Below are positions 43,854 through 52,859 of a stretch of DNA of 64,000 nucleotides, one piece after another (the first letter of the stretch is position 1; each line of letters begins with the position of its first letter). Source of the DNA: Planctomycetota bacterium (GTDB lineage Bacteria; Planctomycetota; Planctomycetia; Pirellulales; UBA1268); assembly GCA_003669605.1 (NCBI GenBank), contig QWOP01000018.1, positions 1 to 64,000 of the forward strand, in the 5' to 3' direction. The notes below the pieces were generated by a model that saw only the letters and a program-made list of their open reading frames with translations, was not told the DNA's origin and did no database searches. Made by a program: the position numbers and the translations under genes.

Positions 43854-45124
43854 CGGTCTGGTCCCTCCCCCCGTCCCGCGGCCGCGGAAATCCGCGCGGA
43901 TGGCAGCCGGCCGGAGGCGTCTCGCGCCGCATCACGGGAGTAGGTGTCAAAGTCGTTGAACCAATGCCGTTTGGCGAGGCGGTACATCCAGTGTTTCTCG
44001 GGGATCTCACGGCCGGGGAGGTCCTGGCTGCTGCGTGGCGTGGCGGCCAGCAACTCCTCCCGTGCGGTACCCCGCTGCGTCGTGTCACGGGCGCCGTGCC
44101 GGTCGGCGATCTCCAGCACGAGGCGGGGATTCTCCAGCATCACGCAGCCCCGACTGTGGGCGGCGGCGGCGTCGCGCATGTCGCGGAGGAATTCCGAACG
44201 GGTCACGATCTCGTAGAACGATCCACTGCGGACGTCATCGACGGCCAATTGGATGATCGGGCAGGGCTCCACGAACCCCGACGGTCCGACATGATGGGTG
44301 ATGCCGGCGGCCATTGGGCACAACGCCTGCCCCTCACCGTCGTAGTAGGCGTCGATGATGGCGATTGGCTTTTGCGCCCGTTGCTCGACGACGAACCGGC
44401 GGACCCGGACGAGCTGATCGGGGCGGAGTGCGAGTTCCGGAGATGCCTCGGGACCGACCGGCCGGTAGGTGTGGAACCAAGCGTAGTGCACCCCCATGCC
44501 GATCAGTCGATCGAGCCAGGATTCGCTGAGCATCTGGTCGATGTTCGATTGGCAGAGGCTCGTGGCCACGCCCGTCAGCAGCCGCGCCTCAAGGCACAAC
44601 TCGAGACCACGAAGCGAGCGGTCGAGGACCTGACGGTTGCCGCGGCGCACGTCGCTTGTTACCGCATCCCCCTCAATGCTCACCAGCGGGGTTGCGTTCC
44701 CCACCCGGGCCAAGCGTCGGGCCACGTCAGGGGTGATCAATTGGCCGTTGGTGAAGATTTGGAAGTAACAGTCGCCATGTTTTTCCAGCAACTCAAAGAG
44801 TCCGGGATGGAGGAACGGCTCCCCCCCGAGGATCCCAAAGAACGAGTTCCCGTGGCGTTTGGCGTCGGTGACGATCGCGTCCAACTCGTCGGTAGTCATC
44901 ATCGTCCGCGGCGACTGGACATCGACCCAGCATCCCTGGCAGCGGAGATTGCAGGAATTGATGATCGAGAGGTGAAGGAACGGCGGAAAAACGATCCCTT
45001 TGCGCTTCCGGGCCTTGAAACGCTCCACCGAGAGCATCCCTTTGACGCCGAAATTCCAGCCGGCCTTCCAGAGGCACTTTGGCGATACGGTGTTGAGGAT
45101 CCGCGATGTCAATTGCGGGAGCAT
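43850..45124 (-). CDS. Radical SAM protein with C-terminal Cys region
   Basis: A 424-residue protein. The [4Fe-4S]-AdoMet motif is C58-N-L-R-C62-Q-G-C65, preceded by LHLSIINSCNLRCQGCW. GILGGEPFLHPGLFELL supplies the GGEP motif. Later cysteines (QALCPMAAGITHHVGPSGFVEPCPI) resemble a SPASM-like auxiliary cluster region. It is not a clear match to HpnH, the hopanoid radical SAM enzyme, whose CxxxCxxC context differs. Its substrate may be the prenyl product of the operon or the lipoyl carrier. The role is unknown. Confidence 0.85.
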   Translation of the reverse strand: MLPQLTSRILNTVSPKCLWKAGWNFGVKGMLSVERFKARKRKGIVFPPFLHLSIINSCNLRCQGCWVDVQSPRTMMTTDELDAIVTDAKRHGNSFFGILGGEPFLHPGLFELLEKHGDCYFQIFTNGQLITPDVARRLARVGNATPLVSIEGDAVTSDVRRGNRQVLDRSLRGLELCLEARLLTGVATSLCQSNIDQMLSESWLDRLIGMGVHYAWFHTYRPVGPEASPELALRPDQLVRVRRFVVEQRAQKPIAIIDAYYDGEGQALCPMAAGITHHVGPSGFVEPCPIIQLAVDDVRSGSFYEIVTRSEFLRDMRDAAAAHSRGCVMLENPRLVLEIADRHGARDTTQRGTAREELLAATPRSSQDLPGREIPEKHWMYRLAKRHWFNDFDTYSRDAARDASGRLPSARISAAAGRGEGPDR

Positions 45125-45168
45125 GGGAGGGGTGCCTCAATGGCCTCGGAGCGGGAGTAAAAATCGGG

Positions 45169-46305
45169 TCAGGCCCGACCAGCGAGGCCTGTCAGCCGGT
45201 GCGTGGGAACGGGGCGTCCGGGCCGGAAGTGCTCGCAGTGCACGATCTCGGCGGGGAGTTCATCCCCAAGCGCATCGAGTGCCGATCGGAGAGCTGATTC
45301 GAGGACGGCCGGATCGGCCTCTGCCCGGAGGTTGATGAGCAACCGACCGGCATCGAGTGGGTCGGCGAGGCGGTGGGAGAGCTCGGGGCCGGCGTCGGTC
45401 CGCACGAGATTCGCGGCCGCCAGTTCGAAGGCGTCCCCCTCCACCGAGAGCGTTGCCTTGAGATGCGCTATCTCATGCCCGCTTCGCTCCACCGCGGCCC
45501 GGATCGACGCCAGGATGTCGACGAGCCGGGCGTTGCCATCCCACTCCACGCCGCCGGGCACGCCGAGACGCACCTCGGCGTTGAGCCAGCCGAGGAGCGA
45601 TTCGCCGTCGGCATAGCGGTCATAGTCGATGTCATCGATCGCGGTGGCCGCCGAGGAATCGGCCAGCAACGCTTCGAACCAAGGATCGAGCCCCGTGCCG
45701 TCTCGTGCCGAGCCCTCAATCAGGCGGGCCCCCGGGAACTCTGCAGCCAAGCCCGTCCGGAGGGCGGCACGCTGCGCTTCCGAAACGAGGTCGCACTTGT
45801 TGATGACGATGATCTCCGCCTCCTCCAACTGCTTGCGGTAGATGTAGGTGACGTTGGCAGAGAAGCCACCCACTCCGCCGATCCCCAGCACCCGCATCGC
45901 CCGCAGCGGATCGACAACCACGCTCAGCGGCGCCACCGTAAAGCGGTCGCCGTAGATCCGCTCCAGCGGCAGGCTGACGGTTGCCACCAGGTCGGTGCAG
46001 CTTCCCACCGGCTCGGCGAGGAGGATCTCGGGGGCGGATTCCTTCTCCAGCCGGGAGGCAGCCTCCACCAGCGAGGTGAATCGGCAGCAGAAGCAGCCGC
46101 CGGCGATCTCCTCGACGGCGAGGTTGTGCGCTCGGGCAAGCGCCGTGTCGACGAGCCCGCCAGCCTGATCGTTGGTCACCAGTCCCACGCGGAGGCCGCG
46201 GGAGGTGAACCATGCCGCGGCACGGAGCATGGAGGTGGTCTTCCCCGCACCCAGAAAGCCACCGATCATCACGTAGCGGGCGGTGTGTCCGGACGAGGTC
46301 GTCAT
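45169..46305 (-). CDS. CobW/HypB/UreG-like metallochaperone GTPase
   Basis: A 378-residue P-loop GTPase. The Walker A motif GGFLGAGKT is at 15-23, the metal-binding GGCFCC at 69-74 and the G4 motif NKCD at 169-172. Such proteins load metals into enzymes (cobalt, nickel, zinc or iron). It is one gene away from a GcvH-like protein and upstream of a radical SAM gene, so it probably serves an enzyme of this operon. The start overlaps the stop of the GcvH-like gene by 4 nt. Confidence 0.85.
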   Translation of the reverse strand: MTTSSGHTARYVMIGGFLGAGKTTSMLRAAAWFTSRGLRVGLVTNDQAGGLVDTALARAHNLAVEEIAGGCFCCRFTSLVEAASRLEKESAPEILLAEPVGSCTDLVATVSLPLERIYGDRFTVAPLSVVVDPLRAMRVLGIGGVGGFSANVTYIYRKQLEEAEIIVINKCDLVSEAQRAALRTGLAAEFPGARLIEGSARDGTGLDPWFEALLADSSAATAIDDIDYDRYADGESLLGWLNAEVRLGVPGGVEWDGNARLVDILASIRAAVERSGHEIAHLKATLSVEGDAFELAAANLVRTDAGPELSHRLADPLDAGRLLINLRAEADPAVLESALRSALDALGDELPAEIVHCEHFRPGRPVPTHRLTGLAGRA

Positions 46306-46805
46306 GGTGGGGGGGCCTCAGTGGGGGGTGTCGAGCCACTATAGCGGGACGCGTGGAGCCGATCGATTGTCGCGGAGAGCAGTTCGACGTAGTCGTGGAC
46401 GTCGAGGTCTCCCTCCACCGGCCTGCCGCGGACCTCGTACAGCCAGCCGTTGACGTAGGGATCGGAGTGGGTGAGGCACGACTCAGTGCTGAGGAGTGGA
46501 TTGGGACCGATGAAATCCCCCTCGACCACTGAAAACAGATCACTGACGGCCTTAAAGCCCTCCACCGTGCCCAGTCGCTGTCCGCCGCTGACGGGCTGCC
46601 CCGGAACCACATCGAGGACCATCTCCACCAACTCACCGAGCATCCGCGTGGCGAACTTTGTCATCCCCACCCGCCACACGACCGGTTCCCCAGCCTGCCC
46701 CTCAACATCTTCCGCAGGCAGCATCCAGAAGTGTGACGGCGCGTAGCGGTAGCCGACCGGAAAGCGGGCGGTGAAGTGGGCGTGCCGGAAGCGGACGGTG
46801 TCCAT
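46302..46805 (-). CDS. GcvH-like lipoyl carrier protein
   Basis: A 167-residue protein with a GcvH-type fold: VGMTKFATRMLGELVEMVL, then VEGFKAVSDLFSVVEG with the lipoyl lysine K85, and DPYVNGWLYEV. In glycine cleavage the H protein passes an aminomethyl group, but no P, T or L protein gene is nearby. Lipoyl carriers outside that pathway exist, such as LbpA of the sHdr sulfur-oxidation system, and this one is placed with CobW and radical SAM genes. A special electron or one-carbon carrier is the likely role. The Pro-rich tail is unusual. Confidence 0.78.
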   Translation of the reverse strand: MDTVRFRHAHFTARFPVGYRYAPSHFWMLPAEDVEGQAGEPVVWRVGMTKFATRMLGELVEMVLDVVPGQPVSGGQRLGTVEGFKAVSDLFSVVEGDFIGPNPLLSTESCLTHSDPYVNGWLYEVRGRPVEGDLDVHDYVELLSATIDRLHASRYSGSTPPTEAPPP

Positions 46806-46874
46806 CGGAGGATTGACAGGGGGCTCGGGTGGCTCGCTTGAGAAGGGCTGCGAAGAGCCCGATTCTACGCCAAT

Positions 46875-47945
46875 TCAGTCGCGGTCGCCGCCGGCAAAGG
46901 GAGGACGACGTCCGCGGCGACCGGCGACCGTGCCGCGGAGTTTTTTGAGGAGGCGGGAGATATCACTGGGAAGAGGGCTGGAAAACCGCAATTCCTCCCC
47001 CGACACGGGGTGGACGAAACCGAGTTCCGTGGCGTGGAGGGCGACGCGCGTCGCTTGCGAGCGGTCTTCAATGGTGACTCCGCGGGGCGCGGAGTAGACC
47101 CGCTCGCCGCACACCGGGTGACCGCTTTCGGCCATGTGGATCCGGATCTGGTGCGTGCGGCCGGTCTCCAGGCGGCATTCCACCAGCGTGTAGTCCTCGC
47201 CGAAGTGCTCCATGGGGCGGACGTGCGTCACGGATCGCTTCCCCTCCTCGTCCTCCGACGAACCGCGACGGCCATCACCACGGTCGCGGACGAGGTTGGA
47301 GATCATCGTGCCTGTCGAGACTCTCCCCACACACACTGCCAGGTAACGGCGGTGGGTGGTGTGGGCGCGGAACTGTTCGGCGAGGATCCGTTCGGCAGGA
47401 ACGGAGCGGGCGAAGACCAGCAGTCCGCTGGTTTCCCTGTCGATGCGGTGCACGGCCCGGACCGGCGGCAGCCGACGCGTTCCCCCCTGTCCGTCGCGGG
47501 GCTTTGTCGGTGGACCCTTTCGGGATGATGACCGCGTCGCCAGCAGGCGGTCGATCACCGCTGGGAGCATCTCATCGACAGTGGGTTGCACCTGACGCCG
47601 CTTTGCCGGCCACCCCCGCTCCTCGGCGTGCCGCGTGGTGGTGATTCCTGAAGGCTTGTCGACCACGACGACGTCATCGTCAAGGTGGACGATCCGGAGG
47701 TCGTCCGCCTGCGGGGGGGCCGCGGCGGCGGCAGGGAGGATCTTTACCACCTCTCCCTCCTTCAGCCGGCGGGCCGCGTCGGTGCAGATGTTGCCATGAA
47801 TCATGACGTGCCGCGACCGCACCAGTTTCTGCACCTGCGACCAACTCGCTCCCTCCATCCGTTCTCGGAGGTAGGCAGAGAGCGTCTGGCCACTGTCGGC
47901 GGGGCCGACGTGGTGAACGAAACGGTGGGGGGGCTTTGAATTCAT
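46875..47945 (-). CDS. RluD-family pseudouridine synthase
   Basis: Read from ATG 47945 it has 356 residues: an S4 RNA-binding domain (YLRERMEGASWSQVQKLVRSRHVMIHG), then the catalytic domain with HRIDRETSGLLVFAR, where the Asp attacks uridine, and GRTHQIRIHMAESGHPVCGE. The family modifies 23S rRNA (RluD, RluC) or tRNA. Which site it modifies is not decided here. The insert between the two motifs (about 40 residues, RQVQPTVDEM...) is longer than usual. It is separated by 69 bp from the GcvH-like gene and may share its transcript. Confidence 0.88.
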   Translation of the reverse strand: MNSKPPHRFVHHVGPADSGQTLSAYLRERMEGASWSQVQKLVRSRHVMIHGNICTDAARRLKEGEVVKILPAAAAAPPQADDLRIVHLDDDVVVVDKPSGITTTRHAEERGWPAKRRQVQPTVDEMLPAVIDRLLATRSSSRKGPPTKPRDGQGGTRRLPPVRAVHRIDRETSGLLVFARSVPAERILAEQFRAHTTHRRYLAVCVGRVSTGTMISNLVRDRGDGRRGSSEDEEGKRSVTHVRPMEHFGEDYTLVECRLETGRTHQIRIHMAESGHPVCGERVYSAPRGVTIEDRSQATRVALHATELGFVHPVSGEELRFSSPLPSDISRLLKKLRGTVAGRRGRRPPFAGGDRD

Positions 47946-48119
47946 CGCGGGTGGCGGAAGTGTCGCCTGTGGAGGCGGTGGATCGGGGGGCAGGGGGAAC
48001 AATGGACGCCAGGGGGGAGCCAAGGACGCCGAGGAGAGGATGGGTGCCGACCTTGACGGCTAGACCGAGGGGGGCCGGCACTGACGAGAGCGGGCGTTGC
48101 GTGGAGTCTGACCGTTCGC

Positions 48120-48147
48120 TTGACCGGGTATTCCCTGGTTCTAGACT
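48120..48147 (+). promoter_or_regulatory. purA: Candidate promoter for purA
   Basis: TTGACC (48120-48125) and TAGACT (48142-48147) are 16 bp apart, 79 bp before GTG 48227. Confidence 0.45.
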
Positions 48148-48226
48148 CTACACTGGGGAGGCCTCGCGGCAGCCGCCTCCAATCGGTTTCGCCGTTTTGT
48201 TTCGTCCCTTGCGAGGATCTCCATCC

Positions 48227-49600
48227 GTGCCCGGCACCTGTGTTATCGGTCTGCAATGGGGGGATGAGGCCAAGGGGAAACTCGTCGATCTGCTCACCGA
48301 AGAGCATGACATCGTCGTCCGTTACCAGGGGGGGGCCAATGCCGGCCACACCGTGGTCTGCAACGGCCAGACCTGGAAACTTTCGCTGATTCCCAGCGGC
48401 ATCCTTCGCGACGGCGTCACCTGCGTCGTCACCGGCGGGGTGGTGCTTGATCCTGCCAGCGTGATCCGCGAAATGGACGGTCTGGAATCGCGCGGGGTCT
48501 CGATGGGCTCCAAACTCCTCCTCAGCGATCGGGCTCACGTCGTCTTCCCCTGGCACATTGCCGAGGACCGTCTCCTCGATGGCAGCCTCTCCGGCGGAGA
48601 GGCGATCGGCACCACCGGCCGGGGCATCGGTCCGTGCTACCGCGACAAGGTGGGCCGTTCGCTGGCCATCCGGCTGGGCGACCTCTACCGCCCCGACTTC
48701 CGCGACACCCTGGGCCACATTGTCGAGGTCAAGAACCGGCTCTTGGCCGGCTGGGCGAGCGCCGGTCACACCGCGCTAGCCGAACTCGACGCCGCCGCGA
48801 TCCATGACGATTATGCCCGCCATGCAGAGCGACTCCGGCCCCACGTCGCCGACACCACCGCCTTTCTCCTCGACGCCGCCGAGGAGGGGAAACGCCTGCT
48901 GTTTGAGGGGGCACAAGGATCGCTCCTCGACATCGATCACGGTACGTTCCCCTTCGTCACCAGCAGCAACTCCTCCGGGGTCGGTGTGGCCAGCGGATCG
49001 GGTGTTCCGGGCCGGTGGGTCGATCGGGTGATCGGCGTTCTCAAAGCCTACTCCACCCGTGTCGGCGGCGGTCCTCTCCCCACCGAGCAGAGCAACGCGA
49101 CCGGGGAATACCTCCGCGAGCGGGGACGCGAGTACGGTACCGTCACCCGCCGACCGCGCCGCTGTGGCTGGTTCGATGCCGTCGCTGCCCGCTACACGGC
49201 CCGGCTCTCGGGCGTCGACGAACTTTCGGTGATGCTCCTCGATGTGCTCTCCGGCCTCGACGAGGTGCGGATCTGTTCGGCCTACGAGATCGATGGTCGC
49301 CGCGTGACCCAGTTCCCCAGCCATGCTGATGATCTGAAGCGGGCCGTGCCGGTCTACGAGACACTGCCCGGCTGGGGGGAGGATCTGTCGGCCGTGCGCG
49401 GTTACGATAATCTTCCCCGGGCGGCGAGGAACTATCTTGATCGCATCGGTGAACTGCTCGGCAGGCCGGTGTCGATCGTGTCGGTCGGTCCCGACCGGGA
49501 ACAGACGATCCTCCGAGACCGCGTCGGCCCGCGCGACGGGTCCGCCGCCCCCCCGAAGCCATGGCCACGACACCCGCACCCCTCGCCGGCGAACGCCTGA
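48227..49600 (+). CDS. purA: Adenylosuccinate synthetase
   Basis: Read from GTG 48227 it has 457 residues and starts MPGTCVIGLQWGDEAKGK (the GTP-binding loop, 11-18). It makes adenylosuccinate from IMP, aspartate and GTP. Other family segments are YQGGANAGHTVV, IGTTGRGIGPCYRDK, FEGAQGSLLDIDHGTFPFVTSSN and VGGGPLPTE. The C-terminal 20 residues (PPKPWPRHPHPSPANA) are low complexity and overlap the uppS start by 40 nt, so the reading frame runs past the usual end of the family. Confidence 0.95.
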   Translation: MPGTCVIGLQWGDEAKGKLVDLLTEEHDIVVRYQGGANAGHTVVCNGQTWKLSLIPSGILRDGVTCVVTGGVVLDPASVIREMDGLESRGVSMGSKLLLSDRAHVVFPWHIAEDRLLDGSLSGGEAIGTTGRGIGPCYRDKVGRSLAIRLGDLYRPDFRDTLGHIVEVKNRLLAGWASAGHTALAELDAAAIHDDYARHAERLRPHVADTTAFLLDAAEEGKRLLFEGAQGSLLDIDHGTFPFVTSSNSSGVGVASGSGVPGRWVDRVIGVLKAYSTRVGGGPLPTEQSNATGEYLRERGREYGTVTRRPRRCGWFDAVAARYTARLSGVDELSVMLLDVLSGLDEVRICSAYEIDGRRVTQFPSHADDLKRAVPVYETLPGWGEDLSAVRGYDNLPRAARNYLDRIGELLGRPVSIVSVGPDREQTILRDRVGPRDGSAAPPKPWPRHPHPSPANA

Positions 49601-50328
49601 CTGCCGCCCCATCGCGGAGCGACCGTCTGCCGCGGCACGTGGCGATCATCATGGATGGCAACGGCCGTTGGGCCCGGAGCCGTGGCCTGCCACGGATCGA
49701 GGGGCACCGTCGTGGTGTAGCGAGTGTCCGACGGACGACCGAGCAGTGCGTCCGCCTGGGAATCGAACAACTGACTCTCTACTGCCTGTCGAGCGAGAAC
49801 TGGCGGCGGCCAGAAGCGGAGCTCTCGTTTCTGATGGTGCTCCTTGAGCAATACCTCGTCGAGGAGCGGAGCCTGTTGCAGAAGCAACGCGTGCAGTTGT
49901 CGATGATCGGCCGCCGCGACGGCCTGCCGGCGGCCACGCTCGCCGCTCTCGACAAGACCACCGACCTCTGTGCGGCCAATGATGGGTTACGGCTCTGTCT
50001 GGCGATCAATTACGGATCCCGCGCCGAGATCGTCGATGCCGCCCGCCGTCTCGCCCGCGAGGCGCGCGACGGAGGACTCGATCCGGATGCGATTGACGAA
50101 CAGCGGTTCGCTGCCGCGCTCGATACCGCCGGCACTCCCGATCCCGATCTGCTCATCCGCACCGCCGGCGAGATGCGGGTGAGCAACTTCCTGCTCTGGC
50201 AAATCAGTTATGCCGAACTCTGGGTCACCGACAGTCTCTGGCCCGACTTTGACGAACCCCAACTCGACGCTGCACTTTCCGCCTATGCCCGCCGCGAGCG
50301 CCGTTTCGGGGGGCTCGGCCAGACGTGA
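49561..50328 (+). CDS. uppS: Isoprenyl transferase (undecaprenyl diphosphate synthase)
   Basis: A 255-residue cis-prenyltransferase that makes the C55 lipid carrier for peptidoglycan and O-antigen units. HVAIIMDGNGRWA holds the catalytic Asp D32, and the substrate-binding signature DLLIRTAGEMRVSNFLLWQ is present, with an Ala in the position that is usually Gly. The family start is supported by the conserved HVAIIMDGN region. It is followed by cdsA with a GTGA overlap, the common uppS-cdsA order. Confidence 0.94.
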   Translation: MATTPAPLAGERLTAAPSRSDRLPRHVAIIMDGNGRWARSRGLPRIEGHRRGVASVRRTTEQCVRLGIEQLTLYCLSSENWRRPEAELSFLMVLLEQYLVEERSLLQKQRVQLSMIGRRDGLPAATLAALDKTTDLCAANDGLRLCLAINYGSRAEIVDAARRLAREARDGGLDPDAIDEQRFAAALDTAGTPDPDLLIRTAGEMRVSNFLLWQISYAELWVTDSLWPDFDEPQLDAALSAYARRERRFGGLGQT

Positions 50329-51296
50329 CGCCATCTGCTTCCAGCTCTGACCCATCCACCGGGGCAGTTCGCCCCCTGGCCTCCCCGCTGGTGTCGCGGG
50401 TGGTGGTTGGTTTCAGCCTGCTGGGGTTTTTCCTGCTCCTTGTCTGGGCGGATGCCACGGGGTTCGCGGGGGCCCGCCCCGCTTGGTGGTTGCTCCCGGT
50501 GGCCCTCGTCCTGGCTGTGGGAGCGGCAGAGGAGTTGCGGTCGTTGCTGGCCGCTCGAGGCTTTGCCGCCCGCGGAGCCGTGGTCATCGGTGCCATGTTC
50601 GTGCCGCTGGCGGCGGCCCTGGGCAGTCCTGCCTTTCACGGCGCGGATCTGGCTGGTCCGCCCGCCGTGGCCTGTGGGTGGGCTGCCTTGGCGTTGCTGG
50701 GAGGAGTCGCAGCGGCATTCCTCGTGGAGATCGTTCTCTACCGGCCGCAGGGCCAGGCGCTCGAGCGTCTGCTGGCTGCGGTGCTCATGATGGTGGTGGT
50801 GGGATTACCGTTGTCGGCGATCGTGGCACTGCGCCTCCTTGGCATGCCGCGGGGGGATGGCACGTGGGGGCCACCGGGCCTGCTGCCGCTGCTGAGTCTG
50901 GTGGCCGTGGTGAAGTCGGGGGATGTGGCGGCGTATCTGGTCGGCTCGACGTGCGGGCGGAGGAAAATGGCGCCGATTCTCAGCCCGGGGAAGACCTGGG
51001 AGGGGGTGGCCGGATCGTTTGCCGGTGCGCTCCTGGCAGCGTGGATCGCGCTGGTGGTCATTGGTCAGAGCGGCGTTGCCGGCAACCCTGGGCCGTGGGG
51101 GGGCTTTGGAGTCTACGGAGTGGCGGTGGGGGCGGCGGGAATCATGGGCGATCTCGCCGAGTCTCTTCTCAAGCGCGAGGCCGGCTTCAAGGACTCTGGA
51201 TCAACCCTGGGTGGGATGGGGGGCATCCTCGACCTCACCGACTCGCTCCTCTTCGCCGCGCCTGTAGCTTGGCTGTTGTGGACTGCGGCAGGGTAG
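50325..51296 (+). CDS. cdsA: Phosphatidate cytidylyltransferase
   Basis: A 323-residue inner-membrane enzyme that makes CDP-diacylglycerol from phosphatidic acid and CTP. Multiple hydrophobic helices lead to the signature LLKREAGFKDSGSTLGGMGGILDLTDS, whose Asp residues bind the metal-CTP complex. The start is GTG 50325, overlapping the uppS stop by 4 nt. Confidence 0.93.
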   Translation: MTPSASSSDPSTGAVRPLASPLVSRVVVGFSLLGFFLLLVWADATGFAGARPAWWLLPVALVLAVGAAEELRSLLAARGFAARGAVVIGAMFVPLAAALGSPAFHGADLAGPPAVACGWAALALLGGVAAAFLVEIVLYRPQGQALERLLAAVLMMVVVGLPLSAIVALRLLGMPRGDGTWGPPGLLPLLSLVAVVKSGDVAAYLVGSTCGRRKMAPILSPGKTWEGVAGSFAGALLAAWIALVVIGQSGVAGNPGPWGGFGVYGVAVGAAGIMGDLAESLLKREAGFKDSGSTLGGMGGILDLTDSLLFAAPVAWLLWTAAG

Positions 51297-51361
51297 GTAG
51301 CGGCAGCTCCTTGGCTTGAAGCGGGACGGACGGATCTTCTTCTCCTTTGAGGGTGGTAGGC

Positions 51362-52798
51362 ATGACGCGTTGGAACGGGCTGGTCGGGGCATTGGCGATC
51401 TTCGTGTTGATGGCGGCGGCACGGGCCGAAGAGGGCAACTGGCCGGCGTTCCGCGGTCCTCAGGCACGCGGCGTGTCGGCAACCGGCGGCATGGCAGACC
51501 ACTGGTCAGTAACGGAGAACGTCGCCTGGAAAACCGATCTACCGGGCCGTGGCTGGTCTTCTCCGGTGGTCTGGGGAACGCGGGTGTTCGTCACCACGGT
51601 GGAGTCCACTGGCCCGATCGAAGAGGCCAAGAAGGGGCTCTATTTCGGCGGCGACAGAGCCGCTCCCGCCGAGATGCAGCATCGCTGGAAGGTGCTGTGC
51701 CTCGACCTCACCTCGGGGGCTCTGCTCTGGGAAAAGACGGTGCACGAGGGGATGCCGGCCCAACCGATTCATATCAAGGGAAGTTACGCTTCGGAAACTC
51801 CGATCGCCGACGGCGAGCGGCTGTGGTGCCTGTTCGGCAACGTCGGCCTCTTCTGCTTCGACCACGACGGCAATCAACTCTGGGACCGCCCCTTGCCGGC
51901 ACGGGCGATGCGCAACGGCTGGGGGACCGCCTCATCCCCGGTGCTCCACGATGGCCGCCTCTATCTCGTCAACGACAATCAGGACGAGTCGGAGATCGTG
52001 GCCCTCGAAGCCGCCAGCGGCCGCGAGGTATGGCGGGTGGCCCGCGACGAGGGGAGCAATTGGGCGACCCCGTATGTGTGGGTGACGCCGACGCGGACCG
52101 AGATTGTCACCCCGGGCACGGGGCAGGTGCGCTCCTATGGCACCGCCGGCGAACTTCTCTGGACACTGCGGGGGATGTCGGCCATCACCATCGCCACCCC
52201 CTACGAGCACGATGGATTGCTGTGCGTGTCGTCGGGGTACGTCCTCGACAAGTCCAAGCCGCTGTACGCGATCCGCCCCGGTGCCAGCGGCGACATCTCG
52301 CTGGCAGCGGGGGAGACATCGAATGCGTCGATTGCCTGGTGCCAGCCCACGGCCGCTCCCTACAACCCCACCACGCTGTCGGTCGATGGCCGTCTCTTCG
52401 TCCTTCACGACCGCGGCTTTCTCGCCGCCTACGCCGGCAGCGATGGCCGGGAACTCTTCGGCCCGCAGCGGATTCCCGAGGGCCGGGCTTTCACCGCCTC
52501 GCCATGGGCCGCCGACGGGAAGATTTTTTGCCTCAACGAAGATGGCGTGACCAGCGTCTTCCGGGCGGGAGACAGCTTCGAACCGCTGCACACCAACACC
52601 CTGGCCGAAGACGACATGTGCATGGCGACGCCGGCACTCGCCGGCGAGAGGTTGTTGATCCGGACCGCGGCCCGGCTGTATTGCATCTGCCAACCGAAAA
52701 CTGTTTCCGCGACCGGGAAGCCCCCCGGAATTCCGAGAGTAAAGCCGGAAATTGGGCTTGTCGGACCTGCCCGCCGCGAGCGGGTATACTTCGATTGA
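51362..52798 (+). CDS. Secreted PQQ-type beta-propeller protein
   Basis: Read from ATG 51362 it has 478 residues with a signal peptide (LVGALAIFVLMAAARA). The mature start NWPAFRGPQARGVS is the typical planctomycete PQQ-like opening, followed by blades with SPVVWG, ALLWEKTV, YASETPIADGERLWCLFGNVGLFCFDHDGNQLWDR and NGWGTASSPVLHDGRLYLVND. The partial gene at 63222 is a second member. Such proteins are usually periplasmic and not true quinoproteins. Ligand unknown. Confidence 0.9.
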   Translation: MTRWNGLVGALAIFVLMAAARAEEGNWPAFRGPQARGVSATGGMADHWSVTENVAWKTDLPGRGWSSPVVWGTRVFVTTVESTGPIEEAKKGLYFGGDRAAPAEMQHRWKVLCLDLTSGALLWEKTVHEGMPAQPIHIKGSYASETPIADGERLWCLFGNVGLFCFDHDGNQLWDRPLPARAMRNGWGTASSPVLHDGRLYLVNDNQDESEIVALEAASGREVWRVARDEGSNWATPYVWVTPTRTEIVTPGTGQVRSYGTAGELLWTLRGMSAITIATPYEHDGLLCVSSGYVLDKSKPLYAIRPGASGDISLAAGETSNASIAWCQPTAAPYNPTTLSVDGRLFVLHDRGFLAAYAGSDGRELFGPQRIPEGRAFTASPWAADGKIFCLNEDGVTSVFRAGDSFEPLHTNTLAEDDMCMATPALAGERLLIRTAARLYCICQPKTVSATGKPPGIPRVKPEIGLVGPARRERVYFD

Positions 52799-52859
52799 AT
52801 CCCTTCGCCGTCCTCCTTTCACCCCGATGCCGTCGACGCCCCATGCGACACGGGCTCCG

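Noticed and set aside
46302-46805. Standard glycine cleavage H protein (gcvH)
   Set aside because: No gcvP, gcvT or lpd gene is near and the gene sits with CobW and radical SAM genes; only GcvH-like is claimed.
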